Shown here piece after piece: positions 33,001 through 36,178 of a stretch of 64,000 nt of DNA (positions are counted from its first letter, which is position 1; every line of letters begins with the position of its first letter). Origin of the DNA: Hippasteria phrygiana (lineage: Eukaryota; Echinodermata; Asteroidea; Valvatida; Goniasteridae); NCBI GenBank assembly GCA_037893225.1, contig JAZGUH010000359.1, positions 372,001-436,000 of the forward strand. The letters run 5' to 3'. A program made the translations under genes and the position numbers. The notes under the pieces are model-generated. The model did no database searches, was not told the origin of the DNA, and saw nothing but the letters and a program-made list of their open reading frames with translations.

Positions 33001-34809
33001 TTCTATCAATGCGCGCGCACCGTTTGATAGAACCATGTGATAGAACATTTTTAGCGGTGCGGGTTCGCGTCGTGTGATGGGTCGAATAATTCAATGCACG
33101 TGATCGACGATCCACCAATCGGATGGCTGGGATTTATTCAGGTGTTGTATAATACTGAATAAGTAGGTGTGTAGAAAAGTTTATGAGTGCAATAGAAGGA
33201 ATATTTTCATTCGTTGAACGATAGACTTCCATTCAACTTGGCTACCATTCACCGACAGACATTTTCCCTCCAACCCCAGCAACAAACAGTGGTACTACAT
33301 ATTACTACGTACTTTATTTGGGGTGAAGTATCAAATACTAAAAATTACTACAAGCATTGTACACAAATAGGTGAGAGTACTGCATACTACAGTTTACTAC
33401 TGGTAGTATTTTGTAGCTTTATGTGAGGTTAGGGTTAATCATAGGTTTGTACATCCGTATGCTGCATATCACACCATCACAGCACTTTTCCATTTGGGGT
33501 GAAGTATCAAATACTAAAAATTACTACAAGCATTGTACACAAATAGGTGAGAGTACTGCATACTACAGTTTACTACTAGTAGTATTTTGTAGCTTTATGT
33601 GAGGTAAGGGTTAATCATAGGTTTGTACATCCGAATGCTGCATATCACACCATCACAGCACTTTTCCAATCACAGTTTACCCATCAAAGTGCTAGAAATG
33701 GAACAAAATCTGAAAATTGAGTGATGTTATACAAGCAGTTTTCATATTAAGGTGTTGTCCGTTTGGTCCACAGTGGGGCGGTGTAAGCGGCTTCATGTAT
33801 AACTTCATTTCTGAGGTCAATGCCATCATCCGATCCCACGTAGCGTCACTAGGAGGCAATGGCCTCGTGGCTTACAACCTGGTGGACTGCCTAGTGGAGG
33901 ACAGAAATCACCAGGTGATTTGACAAGGTTTACTGTTGGTTGTAAGCCTGTGTCTCCTGTGCACATTAACCCTAACAGCCCAAGGCTTTTTACTAGAATC
34001 CTTCCCTAACCACACAAACTCCAACACTGTGTAGTAAACCAATGGCACATTCTTTGTACTTAGACAAAATCAGGGCATCAAGTCCCATGCAAAGTGATGG
34101 TGCCAAGGCTCTACAGTACCCAATCACACAAAATTCAACACAAATGGGGTGTTTGATTTTGGCAGGTTAGGGATGGTTAGGGTTAAAATAATTAAAGGAT
34201 TTATTGCTCTTTCTGTGTGTTGGTCATTTTACTTTTTTACCCCTTCAGGATTGTAACCAGATTATTTGAAAATAAATAATGATGTCCATGTAACACGGAC
34301 AGACATTTTGCGACAAATTACCGATGATCTATTGAATTTGTTTGTACATAGAGGGTAGCCTTTTGGAGGGCACGTGACAACCTTCATGATATGGGAGAGT
34401 ATTATTATTTGAAATGATATTTGCATGAACGGTTTCCTTTTTACATCCTGATGTTTGATGAAATGTTTGTCAAGGTTTGGCATGTTACAAAACATTAACA
34501 TCTTGAACATGATCCAAGAAAATTTTGCTCTCGCCACTGATGAGCACTAATGTTATTTAAACTCTTTCTTGACAAGTTTTGAAGGTTGTGTCGTTTGTTG
34601 AATTCTTTTCATATTTCATGTTTCCCCAGTGTCAGTGTTTGATCAATGTCAGCGGTGACGCAGTCCACGTCCTGTATGACGGGTTGACAACAATGAGTGT
34701 TGACTCTCCCTGCCCGAGTCAACTACCCAAATCCCGCAGTCAGCTGTTTGTCACGAGGCGTGATTCCAGTACCGAGGTATCGCCACGAGTAGTCGAGTCA
34801 GCACACTGA
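50..34809 (+). CDS. C2CD5: C2 domain-containing protein 5 (C2CD5/CDP138), 26 exons, 5' end missing
   Basis: Spliced gene assembled by reading GT-AG junctions and keeping phase; the 26 exons give 954 residues ending at TGA 34807-34809. The product resembles vertebrate C2CD5 along its whole length. In mammals this is a Ca2+- and lipid-binding C2 protein phosphorylated by Akt that promotes GLUT4 vesicle insertion (established family knowledge). The window starts in the C2 domain: the first exon keeps the Ca2+-loop pattern D-x-D-x5-D (DYDTYSAHD). Other landmarks are HGFVEELVVNDDPEYQ, LSGELQRKIGLKVLE, FPPGFLVHLGGVVTARSVKL, RDAWWLEIRTEI, a CxxC-x20-CxxC pair (about residues 427-451), GMNALFGLRVQIIVGETLL, PLSTVPGGVIDRYLGYINLF and CLINVSGDAVHVL. 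About 75 N-terminal residues of the C2 domain must lie upstream. The least conserved part is the Ser/Pro-rich linker of exons 5-7. No frameshift or premature stop was seen. No clear poly(A) signal was found just after the stop. Confidence 0.95.
244..662. mobile_element. TTAA-flanked repeat with CCCTAA termini
   Basis: Starts TTAACCCTAACCCCC and ends GTTAGGGTTTATGTTAA. The interior repeats the words AATCCAACAAAATCCAACAG and CCCTGCTAAATCC in both orientations. No ORF. The TTAA ends followed by CCC resemble piggyBac-type target use (inference). Confidence 0.65.
1000..1248 (-). mobile_element. TTAA-flanked MITE, TTAACCCCTTG family
   Basis: Bounded by TTAATCTCTTGACTACGG and CAAGGGGTTAA. Contains the recurrent words GGAGCTTTTATCAAGC and GGCTGCACAGCCCGTTCTTG. 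Relatives lie near 3.65-3.9, 13.8-14.4 and 18.3 kb. It sits in a C2CD5 intron; the other end of that intron (1621-2273) holds only an AT-rich repeat scrap. Confidence 0.65.
1440..1620 (+). CDS. C2CD5: C2CD5 exon b
   Basis: Acceptor CGACAG, donor GTGAGT at 1621. It encodes the end of the C2 domain (VYIDLNPLL, then SGWLPIYDTMHGLRGEI) and the start of the following conserved region (SSCGVQFFS). It ends in phase 1. Confidence 0.95.
2274..2359 (+). CDS. C2CD5: C2CD5 exon c
   Basis: Acceptor TTTTTCAG, donor GTAGGA at 2360. It encodes SGIPTCYTVSAVHGFVEELV then VNDDPEYQ, the strongly conserved block of the family. An 11-bp minisatellite begins 55 bp after the donor. Confidence 0.95.
2415..2697. repeat. 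11-bp minisatellite, two-block
   Basis: About 26 units of CCAGAGTGTTA/C. The first 15 or so end in A and the remainder in C, giving two homogeneous blocks. It starts 55 bp after the exon c donor. Open frames across it are artefacts of the repeat. Confidence 0.95.
2984..3180. repeat. Dispersed repeat, copy 1
   Basis: Shares GTACAGAATATGCCAAATGA and AAAGTCCTACTTTTATC with a second copy at about 30530-30770, where an extra 75 bp interrupts it. Confidence 0.5.
3254..3384 (+). CDS. C2CD5: C2CD5 exon d
   Basis: Acceptor ATTGTAG, donor GTAAGT at 3385. It reads WIDMIRTPRASNEARQQLF, then SGELQRKIGLKVLERDGNAV. It matches the vertebrate sequence almost residue for residue. Confidence 0.95.
3640..3905 (-). 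mobile_element. TTAACCCCTTG-family MITE, diverged
   Basis: Shares the CATTCCTGCGCATACTCAAT, GGAGCTTTTTCAAACAAAGC and TTCTTGGCATACCAGC words with 1000-1248. Right end reads CACACGGGGTTTAAG. It abuts the exon e intron end. Confidence 0.55.
3990..4130 (+). CDS. C2CD5: C2CD5 exon e
   Basis: Acceptor TTCTTACAG, donor GTAAGC at 4131. It starts GYWQCFDLEGESGIVVRGIG and then enters the variable Ser/Pro linker. The donor was chosen because it alone keeps phase with the next exon. Confidence 0.9.
4236..5038. mobile_element. Nonautonomous DNA transposon, CAGTGTTCTCCAC termini
   Basis: Ends CAGTGTTCTCCAC and GTGGAGAACACTG are perfect inverted repeats, flanked on both sides by CCATA (4231-4235 and 5039-5043). 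Subterminal words CCGCCCTGCTAAA recur. No transposase seen. Termini are hAT-like, but the direct repeat is 5 rather than 8 bp. Confidence 0.75.
5110..5310. mobile_element. Truncated CCCTAA-terminus repeat
   Basis: Same interior words as 244-662 (CTGCTAAATCCAACAA, GTACCACCTACA, CCAGCCTTGGCATTTTGCAG). It runs into the minisatellite at 5.33 kb and has lost its right end. Confidence 0.6.
5320..5600. repeat. 23-bp minisatellite with GCGCGCG core
   Basis: About 12 units of TGATGAGAATGCGCGCGTAGTTC. The alternating CG run could favour Z-DNA (inference). It lies inside a repeat element in the exon e-f intron. Confidence 0.93.
5903..6039 (+). CDS. C2CD5: C2CD5 exon f (variable linker)
   Basis: Acceptor TTGTGCAG at 5895-5902, donor GTAAGC at 6040. 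A second AG 14 bp downstream would bring in a stop codon, so the first acceptor is used. The peptide is Pro/Ser-rich and ends SSDSDLSIAHV, matching the SSSDTDLS stretch of vertebrate C2CD5, the region of Akt-site phosphorylation in mammals. Confidence 0.85.
6113..6497. mobile_element. tRNA-derived element, inverted dimer
   Basis: Both ends carry the same 3' tRNA half plus tail in inverted orientation (AAAACTGGCAGGATC ... CTGCCAGTTTTCTTCG, each joined to TTTCAAAGTGA/TCACTTTGAAA). A complete tRNA-like part (A box TAGCTCAGTTGGTAGAG type, B box GGTTCAAA type) reads on - at about 6142-6214 and on + at about 6400-6473. Confidence 0.75.
6876..6979 (+). CDS. C2CD5: C2CD5 exon g (variable linker)
   Basis: Acceptor TCTTGCAG, donor GTAAGT at 6980. 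A Gly/Ser-rich peptide (ERSGSGGSGGLTQRL) of low conservation that keeps the frame between exons f and h. A TTAACCCTAAC repeat begins 5 bp after the exon. Confidence 0.82.
6984..7761. mobile_element. TTAA/CCCTAA repeat with nested copy
   Basis: Outer ends TTAACCCTAACCCCC (6984) and GGTTAGGGTTAA (to 7761). The interior is built of TCCTCAATCCTCCAAAATCC words. A second complete element, 7395-7614, is nested inside it. Confidence 0.6.
7395..7614. mobile_element. 220-bp TTAA MITE, near-identical to 33966-34186
   Basis: TTAACCCTAACAGCCCAAG to GGTTAGGGTTAA. The other copy (221 bp) differs at only a few bases, so movement is recent in this locus. Confidence 0.8.
8040..8811 (-). mobile_element. Tc1/mariner-type element, long TIRs, transposase remnant
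   Basis: Ends CAGTGGGAGTAAAAAAA and TTTTTTTACTCACACTG lie directly against TA dinucleotides (8038-8039, 8812-8813), the TA target of IS630-Tc1-mariner. The inverted repeats are about 200 bp (8040-8250 and 8615-8811). The - strand frame 8654-8349 encodes a transposase C-terminus with WPPRSPDLTPLDYFLWGYLK, which holds the last catalytic Asp, then IRRAVAGMMRRAQ. The rest of the transposase is deleted. Confidence 0.88.
8846..8954 (+). CDS. C2CD5: C2CD5 exon h
   Basis: Acceptor CCCCCAAG, donor GTAAAT at 8955. It encodes EYPFFTIKKFPPGFLVHLGG then VVTARSVKLLDRIHNP, highly conserved. A mariner-type element ends 34 bp before the exon, so the branch point and pyrimidine tract are squeezed against transposon sequence. 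Confidence 0.95.
8992..9072 (+). repeat. tRNA-like element fragment
   Basis: Reads GCAAGGTAGCTCAGTTGGTA then CAAGTTCAAATCCCGCTC, A- and B-box-like. Acceptor and anticodon pairing are broken, so it is a SINE-type relic. Confidence 0.65.
9105..9265 (+). repeat. tRNA-like element fragment with 5' body
   Basis: Begins with the body motif GCATTATGGGTTTATGATTT, then AGGGTAGTTCAGATGGTAGA and GGGTTCAAATCC. Diverged copy of the 6.1-6.5 kb family. Confidence 0.6.
9371..9456 (-). repeat. tRNA-like element, 3' end only
   Basis: CACAAGGGAAACTGAC, TTTCAAAGTGAACCAAG and AACTGGCAGGAGTGGG on the + strand match the left end of the copies at 6.1 and 50.2 kb. Confidence 0.55.
9684..10046. mobile_element. Nonautonomous hAT-like element, CAGGGTTCCCAC termini
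   Basis: Terminal inverted repeat CAGGGTTCCCAC/GTGGGAACCCTG (one base differs inside). The interior iterates TCCTGGAAAATCCTGGAAA and CATGGAAAAG. No ORF and no clear target duplication. Confidence 0.65.
10528..10642 (+). CDS. C2CD5: C2CD5 exon i
   Basis: Acceptor TTTTCCCAG, donor GTGAGT at 10643. It encodes DEPETRDAWWLEIRTEIRSH then a GCHAVLAYKETTSI block that matches GCHAVVGYSESTSI of vertebrates. Confidence 0.95.
10777..11657. mobile_element. 881-bp TIR element, GAGACAGTGAAAATCCG
   Basis: Ends GAGACAGTGAAAATCCG and CGGATTTTCACTGTCTC are perfect inverted repeats. TTCCGTTTTTTCCCGTT recurs at both subterminal sides. No transposase recognised. Confidence 0.7.
11880..12115. repeat. Dispersed repeat, copy 1 of 2
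   Basis: Shares AGAATCAAAGATACAAGAGG, GATGAAGGGAAAC and CATCTAGGTACAGCTAGAGT with 41110-41320. Same orientation. No coding potential. Confidence 0.65.
12217..12405 (+). CDS. C2CD5: C2CD5 exon j
   Basis: Acceptor TTACCTAG, donor GTGAGC at 12406. It starts CEEICLLSATGTAAIINL (vertebrate CEEVCILSASGTAAVLNP), then a Gln/Pro/Ser-rich divergent segment. Confidence 0.93.
12741..13377 (-). mobile_element. Second mariner-type remnant, long TIRs
   Basis: Ends CAGGGTGTATCAAAAAAA and TTTTTTTGATACACCCTG, each against TA (12739-12740, 13378-13379). Inverted repeats of about 200 bp. Between them the - strand still reads ANLQDLRDRITRD and, in another frame, RRAVMDMRRRA, like the transposase C-terminus at 8.4 kb. 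Frame is broken. Confidence 0.82.
13490..13565 (+). pseudogene. Decayed duplicate of C2CD5 exon k (copy A)
   Basis: From 13501 the sequence parallels exon k: GAGAATCCCACC, then the CTGCTACCAGAGTCTTG block, then GCATTCCATACAA. It lacks the acceptor end and keeps no reading frame. Confidence 0.7.
13631..13712 (+). pseudogene. Decayed duplicate of C2CD5 exon k (copy B)
   Basis: It keeps the acceptor-side sequence TTTTCAGTGTTTTGTCTG, then the GCCGCTG and ACATGTCACATTCCATACAA blocks of exon k, with an insertion and an in-frame TGA. It would not code. Confidence 0.8.
13777..14384 (+). mobile_element. TTAACCCCTTG-family MITE split by a nested element
   Basis: Ends TTAACCCCTTGTGTCCGG and CCGTATTCAAGAGATTAA. 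The GGGCTGTGCAGCCAAG and GAAAGCTTTATTTGAAAAAG words place it in the 1000-1248 family. A 278-bp element (13877-14154) interrupts it. It ends 23 bp before exon k. Confidence 0.65.
13877..14154. mobile_element. 278-bp foldback element with about 70-bp TIRs
   Basis: CCCTTGGATGTGATTTCC and GGAAATCACATCCAAGGG open imperfect arms that continue through AGGATGTGATTTTAACAATG-type sequence. Comparison with the uninterrupted relative at 18.4 kb (CACCACACTGAATAGAGTGG) shows the insertion point. Confidence 0.7.
14407..14523 (+). CDS. C2CD5: C2CD5 exon k, CxxC pair
   Basis: Acceptor TTTTTCAG, donor GTAAGT at 14524. It encodes CSTCHIPYNETSLPFPVI and CAICK, the two CxxC motifs seen in vertebrates (CGFCHIPYDE ... 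CYNCRK), a possible metal site. Two decayed copies of this exon lie upstream at about 13.5 and 13.65 kb. A 44-bp tandem repeat starts at the donor. Confidence 0.94.
14527..14660. repeat. 44-bp tandem repeat, three units
   Basis: Units start at 14527, 14571 and 14615 (AGTTATCCCAACATTGCG ...). It begins 3 bp inside the exon k donor. Confidence 0.9.
15932..16079 (+). CDS. C2CD5: C2CD5 exon l
   Basis: Acceptor CATCTACAG, donor GTAAGT at 16080. It encodes KVPDVLFSTVEPPPELPYTG then GRGCCLQASICRSKKKA, matching KVPDVLFTTIDLP ... GKGCLIQARLCRLKKKA of vertebrates. Confidence 0.94.
16145..16258. repeat. Dispersed repeat (CCAAAGAAATTATCCC family)
   Basis: Shares GGGTCCAGATCTAAAT, AGATAAATCTT and ACCAAAGAAATTATCCCAAT with 26690-26870, 27126-27215 and, inverted, 32375-32455. 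Confidence 0.6.
16262..16425 (+). repeat. tRNA-derived element, single unit
   Basis: Body TTAGCGCCCACCCGAACAAA, tRNA-like part from about 16319 (GGGCAAGATAGCTCCGTTGG) to CTCCTGCCAG, tail TTTCTTTGTTTACTTTGAAA. Head and body intact, inverted partner missing. Confidence 0.7.
16550..16690. repeat. Fragment of the CCCTAA-terminus repeat interior
   Basis: CCACCCTGCTTGATACGACA and TGACTGCTAAATCCAACAAA match the interior of 244-662. Both termini are missing. Confidence 0.55.
17161..17214 (+). CDS. C2CD5: C2CD5 exon m
   Basis: A 54-bp exon, acceptor CTCATTAG, donor GTAAAA. It encodes ALPFMEYDLHRQLMNKLK (vertebrate LLPFMEYEVHTQLMNKLK). Phase 0 at both ends. Confidence 0.95.
17560..17857. repeat. 21-bp minisatellite
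   Basis: About 14 units of ATTATTTTCCATTTGTCCAGG with variants (CGTTC, CCCC, GTGCC) whose order partly repeats, so blocks of units were duplicated. Open in several frames only because 21 is a multiple of three. Confidence 0.93.
18084..18122. other. 39-bp near-perfect palindrome
   Basis: Two 19-base arms (ATCAAATCTTCTAAAAGTG and its complement) around a single C, in the intron before exon n. It would fold as a tight hairpin in pre-mRNA. Confidence 0.9.
18206..18280 (+). CDS. C2CD5: C2CD5 exon n
   Basis: Acceptor CCCCACAG, donor GTGAGT at 18281. It encodes VKGMNALFGLRVQIIVGETL then LIGVA. A 39-bp near-perfect palindrome sits 83 bp upstream in the intron. Confidence 0.95.
18319..18460 (+). mobile_element. 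TTAACCCCTTG-family MITE, truncated
   Basis: Begins TTAACCCCTTGTGATTGG, carries GGGCTGTGCAGCCAAGCG and ends in a poly-C/CCAGGTGCC stretch. It gives the unfilled version of the site disrupted at 13.88 kb. Confidence 0.6.
19087..19149 (+). CDS. C2CD5: C2CD5 exon o
   Basis: Acceptor TGTAACAG, donor GTTAGC (weak) at 19150. It encodes TATASYVTALPSPSPLRISS (vertebrate SATGVYLAALPTPGGIQIAG). The next intron contains the 1.8-kb minisatellite. Confidence 0.92.
19318..21110. repeat. 1.8-kb minisatellite with 491-bp higher-order duplication
   Basis: Units of 16-19 bp of the form GGTATTTTGGTACGACTGT. A 491-bp block of ordered variants (from about 19350) is repeated immediately after (from about 19841) with essentially no change. 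The frames across it in five directions are repeat artefacts. Confidence 0.95.
21110..21250 (+). repeat. tRNA-derived element with internal deletion
   Basis: ATTATGAGTTTATGACTTCT, AGCGCCCCCTAACAAAG, GGCAAGATAGCTCAGTTGGT, then straight to GTTCAAATCCCGCTCCTGCC: the anticodon arm is deleted. It abuts the minisatellite. Confidence 0.75.
21499..21591 (+). CDS. C2CD5: C2CD5 exon p
   Basis: Acceptor AAATTTAG, donor GTAAGA at 21592. It encodes a basic helix, LVQAIQKRLLDNIARNKDIY, like ISHMQKKINDTIAKNKELYE in vertebrates. Confidence 0.93.
21592..23061. other. Intron without recognised elements
   Basis: A short inverted pair (AGCAAGATATGGGACGGAG at about 22452 and GGTCCCATATCTTGCT at about 22620) encloses 180 bp. 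There is a G run at about 22538-22550. No gene seen. Confidence 0.5.
23062..23175 (+). CDS. C2CD5: C2CD5 exon q
   Basis: Acceptor CGCGACAG, donor GTATTA (weak). An acidic Ser/Thr-rich linker ending SQKDTYVLT, aligned to GKKDAFVLE of vertebrates. Phase 0 at both ends. Confidence 0.88.
23516..24196 (-). mobile_element. TIR element with foldback plus DUF3504-like exon, copy 1
   Basis: Starts TTATACAAATAATGAATG and ends GGTGTTGTATAA. The left 170 bp is a palindrome (GAATGTTTATGAGTGCGATG ... inverted) with tip CCACGAGGCGAAGCAGAGTGG. An internal inverted pair ACACCTGAATAAATCC/GGATTTATTCAGGTGT brackets 23690-24190, which holds an exon-like frame on -. The R1 repeat around it shows the unit inserted as one piece. 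Confidence 0.8.
23757..24013 (-). pseudogene. First-exon-like DUF3504 (Crypton/KIAA1958-like) fragment, copy 1
   Basis: Frame with MAAEFPELPRFVLLTDDEIL, NTKRQIKYAVKRLDEFARH and LTDSELDNFLSRFYAGLRR, the N-terminal core-binding part of DUF3504 / Crypton-like tyrosine recombinases. It ends exactly at AGAAG|GTAAAC, a good splice donor, so this is one exon. The catalytic domain is not in the window. Second Met (23977) has the better start context. Confidence 0.7.
24741..25006. mobile_element. TTAA/CCCTAA repeat
   Basis: TTAACACTAACCCCC to GCAGGGTTAGGGTTAA. Interior words CCCTGCCAAATGCAATCGAA and GCCAAATGCAATGTTGCA replace the CCAACA words of the 244-662 copy, with the same layout. Confidence 0.65.
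25354..25414 (+). CDS. C2CD5: C2CD5 exon r
   Basis: Acceptor TCCGACAG, donor GTAAGA at 25415. It encodes VDDVEDKETVSGLFDPELPT (vertebrate IDDTDAMEDVHSLLTDVPPP). Ends in phase 1. Confidence 0.9.
25772..26118 (+). mobile_element. 347-bp MITE, TTGTGTTGCCCT termini
   Basis: TTGTGTTGCCCTTAAATG and CAGAGGGCAACACAA are the ends. An inverted second copy lies at 61668-61970 (shared TACATGTCGTGT, AGTAAGCTTATTTAAAAGTA, GATTGTGCCATCGTAG). Confidence 0.75.
26253..26395 (+). CDS. C2CD5: C2CD5 exon s
   Basis: Acceptor TTTGTAG, donor GTAGGT at 26396. It begins GLFSCTTETVPGNFRPSKHL, matching GFYSCNTEIMPGINNW, and ends HFAPIFDDLVQ, equivalent to NFNDLCENLLK. Confidence 0.92.
26690..27230. repeat. Dispersed repeat (CCAAAGAAATTATCCC family), two copies
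   Basis: Copies at 26690-26870 and 27126-27215 share AATTTCAGACCTATAGACCC and GGGGTAACTTCCA. Between them lies a short direct/inverted set of ATCGGGGACC words. Confidence 0.55.
27305..27394 (+). CDS. C2CD5: C2CD5 exon t
   Basis: Acceptor CACTTCAG, donor GTTACT (weak). It encodes SMCFKLLSMAPCCLCSVCYD then VNVPDNDVIQ. The CCLC-x-V block and the acidic tail before the junction are conserved in the family. Confidence 0.92.
27427..27648. mobile_element. TTAA-flanked MITE (TTAACCCCTTG, subfamily 2)
   Basis: TTAACCCCTTGCGTACGG to CAAGGGGTTAA. Interior GTTATGCTTGGCTGCACAAG and GGTGCCCCGGCGCC. Relatives: 31388-31573, a partial at 37711, and inverted at about 43245-43441. Confidence 0.75.
28195..28270 (+). 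CDS. C2CD5: C2CD5 exon u
   Basis: Acceptor TTTCAAG, donor GTACTG at 28271. It reads LWLTASAVDLRES, placed where vertebrates have VTVTAVAITFDK. Weakly conserved afterwards. Supported mainly by phase and position. Confidence 0.82.
28342..28680. mobile_element. hAT-like MITE, TAGGGAGCACTGCC termini
   Basis: TAGGGAGCACTGCCTAACCC and its complement at 28645-28680 extend to about 45-bp arms through GGTCGGGCCAGG and AAAAGCCTGGC. An orphan third end lies at 28944-28968, so a second insertion or an older longer form existed. Confidence 0.7.
29603..29698 (+). CDS. C2CD5: C2CD5 exon v (variable)
   Basis: Acceptor CCTACTCAG, donor GTTGGT at 29699. It encodes STDAEMMFAMEELQAAEGMP then a Ser/Thr/Pro run. 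The family is divergent here; support is phase (1 to 1) and clean splice sites. Confidence 0.75.
29699..30362. other. Intron, nothing recognised
   Basis: AT-rich, with a G-run tract at about 29795-29822. No ORF or repeat that I can place. Confidence 0.5.
30363..30403 (+). CDS. C2CD5: C2CD5 exon w (variable)
   Basis: A 41-bp exon, acceptor GTCTTGCAG, donor GTAAGT. It encodes GSKVAKLEKRIVLT. Short and little conserved, but it restores phase 0 for the next exon. Possibly alternatively spliced. Confidence 0.65.
30404..31090. repeat. Intron with second copy of the 2984-3180 repeat
   Basis: GTACAAAATATGCCAAATGA at about 30532 and AAAGTCCTACTTTTATCC at about 30689 match 2984-3180. The rest (30790-31080) is unassigned. 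Confidence 0.5.
31093..31690 (+). repeat. Dispersed repeat R1, copy 2, split by a TTAA MITE
   Basis: Same sequence as 63654-64000 up to about 31380 and again from about 31574 (GGCAGCCAGTGGACCACACA). The interruption contains 31388-31573. Confidence 0.7.
31388..31573. mobile_element. TTAA MITE nested in R1
   Basis: TTAACCCCTTGAGTACGG and CCGTACACAAGGGGTTAA give clean 14-18 bp inverted ends with TTAA on both sides. Same subfamily as 27427-27648. Confidence 0.8.
31902..32036 (+). CDS. C2CD5: C2CD5 exon x
   Basis: Acceptor CTTGCAAG, donor GTGAGA at 32037. It encodes VEITPLSTVPGGVIDRYLGY then INLFFVRESMSVRE, the counterpart of KMTPLSFIPGAKITKYLGI and INMFFIRETTSLRE. Confidence 0.95.
32495..33152 (-). 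mobile_element. TIR element with foldback plus DUF3504-like exon, copy 2
   Basis: TATACAAATAATGAATG to GGTGTTGTATAA. The foldback lacks the CCACGAGG tip. The exon frame is open (32708-32964, same donor GTAAAC) with one extra Thr codon from a short repeat and DNFL changed to EKIL. Confidence 0.8.
32708..32964 (-). pseudogene. DUF3504-like exon, copy 2
   Basis: As the 23.8-kb copy: LTDDEILELVGDADAPNTKR and LTDSELEKILSRFYAGLRR, then donor GTAAAC. Both copies stay open although neither has a second exon, so they are either recent or constrained within a parent element. Confidence 0.65.
33316..33667. repeat. 176-bp tandem duplication
   Basis: The block ATTTGGGGTGAAGTATC ... CAGCACTTTTCC occurs twice (33316-33491 and 33492-33667) with few differences. 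It contains TTAGGGTTAATC, a stray CCCTAA-type end. Confidence 0.9.
33774..33914 (+). CDS. C2CD5: C2CD5 exon y
   Basis: Acceptor GGTCCACAG, donor GTGATT at 33915. It encodes WGGVSGFMYNFISEVNAII then RSHVASLGGNGLVAYNLV, matching GGVSGFLHAFIAEVFAMV and RAHVAALGGNAVVSYIM. Confidence 0.95.
33966..34186. mobile_element. 221-bp TTAA MITE, near-identical to 7395-7614
   Basis: TTAACCCTAACAGCCCAAGG to GGTTAGGGTTAA. See the other copy in the exon g-h intron of the same gene. Confidence 0.8.
34630..34809 (+). CDS. C2CD5: C2CD5 last coding exon
   Basis: Acceptor TTTCCCCAG. It encodes CQCLINVSGDAVHVL and a divergent Ser-rich tail, ending at TGA 34807-34809. The conserved block is the C-terminal signature of the family (QCLINVSGDAVVFV). 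Confidence 0.94.
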   Translation, partial: CQCLINVSGDAVHVLYDGLTTMSVDSPCPSQLPKSRSQLFVTRRDSSTEVSPRVVESAH

Positions 34810-35067
34810 GTCCTGTCAGCACATGTGTGGAAACTGAACAATAATAGGACAATTTCATTTGCATCAACGAAACTCTCAGTCACATGATTGAATTATGAAG
34901 TTAACAAAAACTTGCCTCCCACACAGGATGTACTGCACTTTTTGTACTGAATTAATCATAAACTTCCCTTGCTGACACATTGTTTCCAATGATTGCACTA
35001 AAATTAGATTTACACTGTCTGTCGTATTTTATTAGTTACCCCATGAGTAGCGAGTGGAACACAGTGT

Positions 35068-35751
35068 GTGTGTCCCATATGCCACGAGGCCGAAAGCCGA
35101 GTGGTATCAATCAATCAGGTCGAGGCCATACGGCAGCTCGAGCCTGCTCATGATCTTGGTCCAGATGTCCCGGTCCAGCATGCAGGAGCGCAGTTACTCA
35201 GTGCTGGCCAAGCCGGTGTCCTGTTTCAGCATGTCCACGAAGGAGAGACATCTTCTCCCATATGAGGTTGTGCCCCGTGCGTGTTCCCAGAGAATGGTTG
35301 TGCTAGTGGCAAGCTCCGGGTGACGGACGCAGTGCCCTGCAAGCTTGAGATGGCGTTCATCACGGATATTTTCCGTCCCTTCGGCATACCGGTGTAGAGG
35401 TCTACATTCCTCATGTGGTCCTGCCACGAGATGTTCAGGGCCATACGCAGCATCCTAGTGTAACACCCATCCAGAGACTTCTCCATCTTTAATAGTAGTG
35501 AGGGTCCAGGTCTAGGCTCCGTACAGAGGTACTGCCTCTACTGTAGACACAAACAGTGACCTTTTCTGTTGATCACTGAGCGCCAATGACCACACCTTTT
35601 TCATGTTGTGGAGTGCTGACCACGCCTGTCCTCTTCGGGTCTTGAGGTCTTTATCACTGGAGTTGATCCAAGCTCCAAGGTACTTGAAGTCAGATTCAAC
35701 CCTGAGAGTTGTCCATCCCTCGTGTGGACAGCCGTGGTATATGGGACACAG
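35068..35751 (-). mobile_element. Non-LTR retrotransposon fragment inside an inverted repeat
   Basis: The - strand reads SDFKYLGAWINSSDKDLKTR, RGQAWSALHNMKKVW, KRSLFVSTVEAVPLYGA, then HLKLAGHCVRHPELATSTTI and RRCLSFVDMLKQDTGLAS, with frame changes between them: the reverse transcriptase thumb and C-terminal part of a LINE. The fragment is enclosed by GTGTCCCATATGCCACG (35068) and CGTGGTATATGGGACAC (to 35751). Confidence 0.8.
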
Positions 35752-36003
35752 ATGCACTGTATTTTTCTATATTCCACGAGCGCAAGCGGGATGACAAATT
35801 TGTCTTTTAACTGAACGAAATTGACGTTATGCTGAAAACAATTGAGAAAGTTCTCAAATGTCCATTTTTGTCAAGTTCACTTATAGTTTTTGTGTTTGAG
35901 GGCATTCAGAATAGAGCGAGCGCATTGAATGTTCGCGCATATGCTTGGTTATAAAGAGAATGTTTTAACAACACACACAACACAGAGTTAAATAGATATG
36001 GAC

Positions 36004-36161
36004 CAGTGTTGTAGTCGAGACCATTCACAAGACCAGCTTGTAACAGGCACAAGTAACAGGCATAAACCATGACAAAGGAATGCTTTTGTTACAGTTCATT
36101 TGAATAGCTTAAGACTTGGATTAAGACTGCTGGTCTTGTGATGGTCTTGACTACAACACTG
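36004..36161. mobile_element. 158-bp hAT MITE with perfect 8-bp target duplication
   Basis: CAGTGTTGTAGTCGAGACC and GGTCTTGACTACAACACTG are the ends; ATATGGAC is present at 35996-36003 and 36162-36169. An 8-bp duplication is the hAT hallmark. A diverged relative lies at about 45670-45866. Confidence 0.92.
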
Positions 36162-36178
36162 ATATGGACGATTGAATA

